Assembly (NCBI GenBank): GCA_937952095.1
Contig: CALFYG010000154.1
Location: 1 to 6,956 of the forward strand
DNA from: an uncultured Micrococcales bacterium
GTDB taxonomy: Bacteria > Actinomycetota > Actinomycetes > S36-B12 > UBA10799
Length of the DNA stretch: 6,956 nucleotides
Direction of reading: 5' to 3'
Position numbers and translations under genes: made by a program. The notes beneath the pieces were generated by a model. The model was not told the DNA's origin. It made no database searches and was given only the letters and a program-made list of their open reading frames with translations. Of this stretch, positions 5,840-6,956 are shown piece by piece; the first letter of the stretch is position 1; each line of letters opens with the position of its first letter.

Positions 5840-6217
5840 ATGCCCGCCGGCACAGTGAAGTGGTATGACGCAGAGAAGGGCTTCGGCTTTCTCGCCGCCG
5901 AGGACGGCGACGAGGTCTTCGTCCACGCCAGCGCGTTGGATCCTGGCACCACCTTGCGCCCCGGCTCCCGGGTGGAGTTCGGTGTGGTCGACGGCCGCAA
6001 GGGCAAGCAGGCCCTGTCCGTGACGGTGCTGGACCAGGTCAGCGTCACCAAGGCGCGCCGCCGCCCAGCAGAAGAGATGAGCCCGGTCGTCGAGGACCTG
6101 ATCAAGCTCCTCGATTCCGTCGGCGGCCAGTTGCGCGCCGGCCGGTACCCCGACGACGCCAAGGCGGCGAAGACCGCACGCTTGTTGCGCGCCGTCGCCG
6201 ACCAGCTCGACGTCTGA
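5840..6217 (+). CDS. Cold-shock domain protein with C-terminal helical extension (CspB-like)
   Basis: A 125-residue cytoplasmic nucleic-acid-binding protein. Residues 1-66 are a cold-shock domain with VKWYDAEKGFGFL (6-18, containing RNP1) and EVFVHAS (25-31, RNP2), which bind single-stranded RNA or DNA and typically act as an RNA chaperone. Residues 67-125 are an added segment rich in charged residues. They begin with a basic patch (KARRR, 71-75), continue into a predicted helix (VVEDLIKLLDSV), carry an RAGRYPDDAKAAKTARLL block and end LDV. Classical bacterial Csp proteins are only about 67-70 residues. This longer form resembles M. tuberculosis CspB (Rv0871) as I recall it, which shares the GRYPD block. 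The role of the tail is not known to me. The gene has its own promoter and is monocistronic, converging with the lipoprotein gene. Confidence 0.92.
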   Translation: MPAGTVKWYDAEKGFGFLAAEDGDEVFVHASALDPGTTLRPGSRVEFGVVDGRKGKQALSVTVLDQVSVTKARRRPAEEMSPVVEDLIKLLDSVGGQLRAGRYPDDAKAAKTARLLRAVADQLDV

Positions 6218-6242
6218 GGTGTGATCCGGTTCCTTCCACCGC

Positions 6243-6261
6243 CACGGTGTGAATATCCGTG
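6243..6261. terminator. Short hairpin in the convergent gap 6218-6317
   Basis: CACGG (6243-6247) and CCGTG (6257-6261) can pair across a 9-nt loop. The stem is short and lacks a T-tract, but it lies between two converging genes where a terminator is expected. I see nothing else in the 100-bp gap. Confidence 0.22.
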
Positions 6262-6317
6262 CGTTGAATCGACAGATCTTCACAACATCGCGGGGCGCAG
6301 GCTCCCACCTTGGGCGT

Positions 6318-6761
6318 CTAGCCCCCCTGCACGTCCATGCGGACCGCCCAGACGCCCTTCTGCTCACCCTCGGAGATGATCGCCAGCGGGTAGCCCTGGG
6401 GATTGGCGGGAACCCGCGGGAACGAGAAGCGGAAGTACGTCTCGGTGATGGCCTCCTGCGACAGCCGCTGGCCGGCGATCGACGGGTACCACCCCTGCTC
6501 GGCGATGGCCGGATCAACGCTGATCCCGACGACGTTCTCGGGAACGACATCGAGGGTGGCCGTCTGACCGCTCGCCGCCTTCTGCGCCGCGTCGTTGAGG
6601 CACTGCTGCGGGTCGATCTGGCCATCCCAACTGAAGCACGTCGGCGCGAGCCGCTCAGAGGTTGTGCCGGTGAAGACCGTCACCCCGGGCGGGGGCTTCT
6701 CGCAGGAGGCGAGCGCCGCTGTCGCTGCGACCGCGAGCACCACGGGTGCCATCTTCTTCAT
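6318..6761 (-). CDS. Small secreted lipoprotein, DUF2771-like
   Basis: A 147-residue protein with a clear lipoprotein signal: MKK, a hydrophobic stretch to residue 17, and the lipobox LASC, so Cys20 is the probable lipidation site. The mature part starts EKPPPGVTVF. It has two further cysteines (Cys42, Cys54) that could form a disulfide outside the cell. It also has the sequence ISVDPAIAEQGWYP (80-93) and a C-terminal GVWAVRMDV strand. The VDPxIAxxGW pattern and the ending GVWxVxM resemble actinobacterial DUF2771 proteins found near cold-shock genes. This assignment is from memory and moderate in strength. Function is unknown. The start is preceded by a strong GAGGAGGA (6772-6765 on the minus strand) and overlaps the upstream gene's stop as ATGA, so the two are cotranscribed. 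Confidence 0.82.
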   Translation of the reverse strand: MKKMAPVVLAVAATAALASCEKPPPGVTVFTGTTSERLAPTCFSWDGQIDPQQCLNDAAQKAASGQTATLDVVPENVVGISVDPAIAEQGWYPSIAGQRLSQEAITETYFRFSFPRVPANPQGYPLAIISEGEQKGVWAVRMDVQGG

Positions 6762-6956
6762 GCGTCCTCCTCGGCATCTGGCTCCTGCATCGTCGCATGT
6801 TCGGTGTCCTGGGCGTCCTGTGGGACATCGGCCACCTCGGGCTCTTCGGACTCCGGCTCGGTCTCTTCTACCGGCTCGGGCTGCTCTGGCTCTGCCTCGG
6901 CCTCCGGCTCGGTCTCTTCCACCGGCTCGGGTCCGAACTCGTCGTAACCGACCTCG
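6758..6956 (-). CDS. C-terminal acidic Glu/Pro-rich tail of a protein cut by the window edge
   Basis: The minus-strand frame entering at 6955 reads EVGYDEFGPEP, then about 50 residues dominated by Glu, Pro, Asp and Ala, and stops at TGA 6760-6758, overlapping the lipoprotein ATG by 4 nt. The tail includes two copies of EPVEETEPE spaced 17 residues apart. Such a composition is expected to be disordered and very acidic. The body of the protein lies outside the window. In actinobacteria a DUF3027 gene often neighbours DUF2771 and cold-shock genes, which makes that a reasonable guess, but nothing visible proves it. The 4-nt overlap and the strong ribosome binding site of the next gene support this being real coding sequence. 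Confidence 0.7.
   Translation of the reverse strand, partial: EVGYDEFGPEPVEETEPEAEAEPEQPEPVEETEPESEEPEVADVPQDAQDTEHATMQEPDAEEDA
6851..6931. repeat. Two in-frame 30-bp direct repeats coding for EPVEETEPE
   Basis: Bases 6851-6880 and 6902-6931 are the same 30-bp sequence except for one base (T at 6869, C at 6920). The offset is 51 bp, exactly 17 codons, so both copies are read in the same frame of the acidic tail. The difference is silent (GTA versus GTG for Val on the minus strand). This suggests duplication within the coding sequence, and copy number may vary between strains. Confidence 0.75.

Noticed and set aside
6249..6947. Plus-strand open frame ending in Ser/Gly repeats
   Set aside because: The Ser/Gly repeat is the antisense of the Glu/Pro-rich tail, and the rest is antisense to the lipoprotein, which has a clear signal peptide, lipobox and ribosome binding site.

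Overview
This is a high-GC window with many GTG starts, dense ATGA/GTGA start-stop overlaps and -10-only promoters placed right against start codons. That style, together with the gene families present, points to an Actinomycetota chromosome. I cannot name the genus. Nothing looks plasmid-borne, phage-borne or IS-derived, and I see no tRNA, rRNA or CRISPR.

Left part (1-1559). A few codons that may end a plus-strand gene lie at the left edge. A pirin-family bicupin follows on the minus strand. Diverging from it on the plus strand is a gamma-glutamylcyclotransferase-fold protein that appears to be translated from a leaderless mRNA.

Central operon (1617-5763, plus strand). Five tightly packed genes follow one apparent leaderless promoter: trimeric purine nucleoside phosphorylase, a PGM2/PmmB-like phosphosugar mutase, a secreted lipoprotein ribonuclease of the RNase Sa/barnase (N1/T1) family, a two-domain protein with an N-terminal barstar fold fused to a C-terminal VOC (glyoxalase/fosfomycin-resistance) domain, and deoxyribose-phosphate aldolase (DeoC). 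The first four are joined by 4-nt overlaps, and deoC follows 13 nt later with its own ribosome binding site. Three of the enzymes form a path from purine (deoxy)nucleosides to (deoxy)ribose-1-P, then (deoxy)ribose-5-P, then acetaldehyde plus glyceraldehyde-3-P. The RNase and barstar pair sits inside this path. The most interesting reading is an RNA-scavenging operon, in which a surface RNase feeds nucleoside catabolism and a barstar-like inhibitor protects the cytoplasm. The barstar-VOC fusion is the most unusual single protein here.

Right part (5764-6956). A cold-shock-domain protein with a C-terminal helical extension has its own promoter and a clear ribosome binding site. Convergent to it, on the minus strand, are a small lipoprotein resembling DUF2771 and, overlapping it by 4 nt upstream, the acidic Glu/Pro-rich C-terminal tail of a protein that runs off the right edge.
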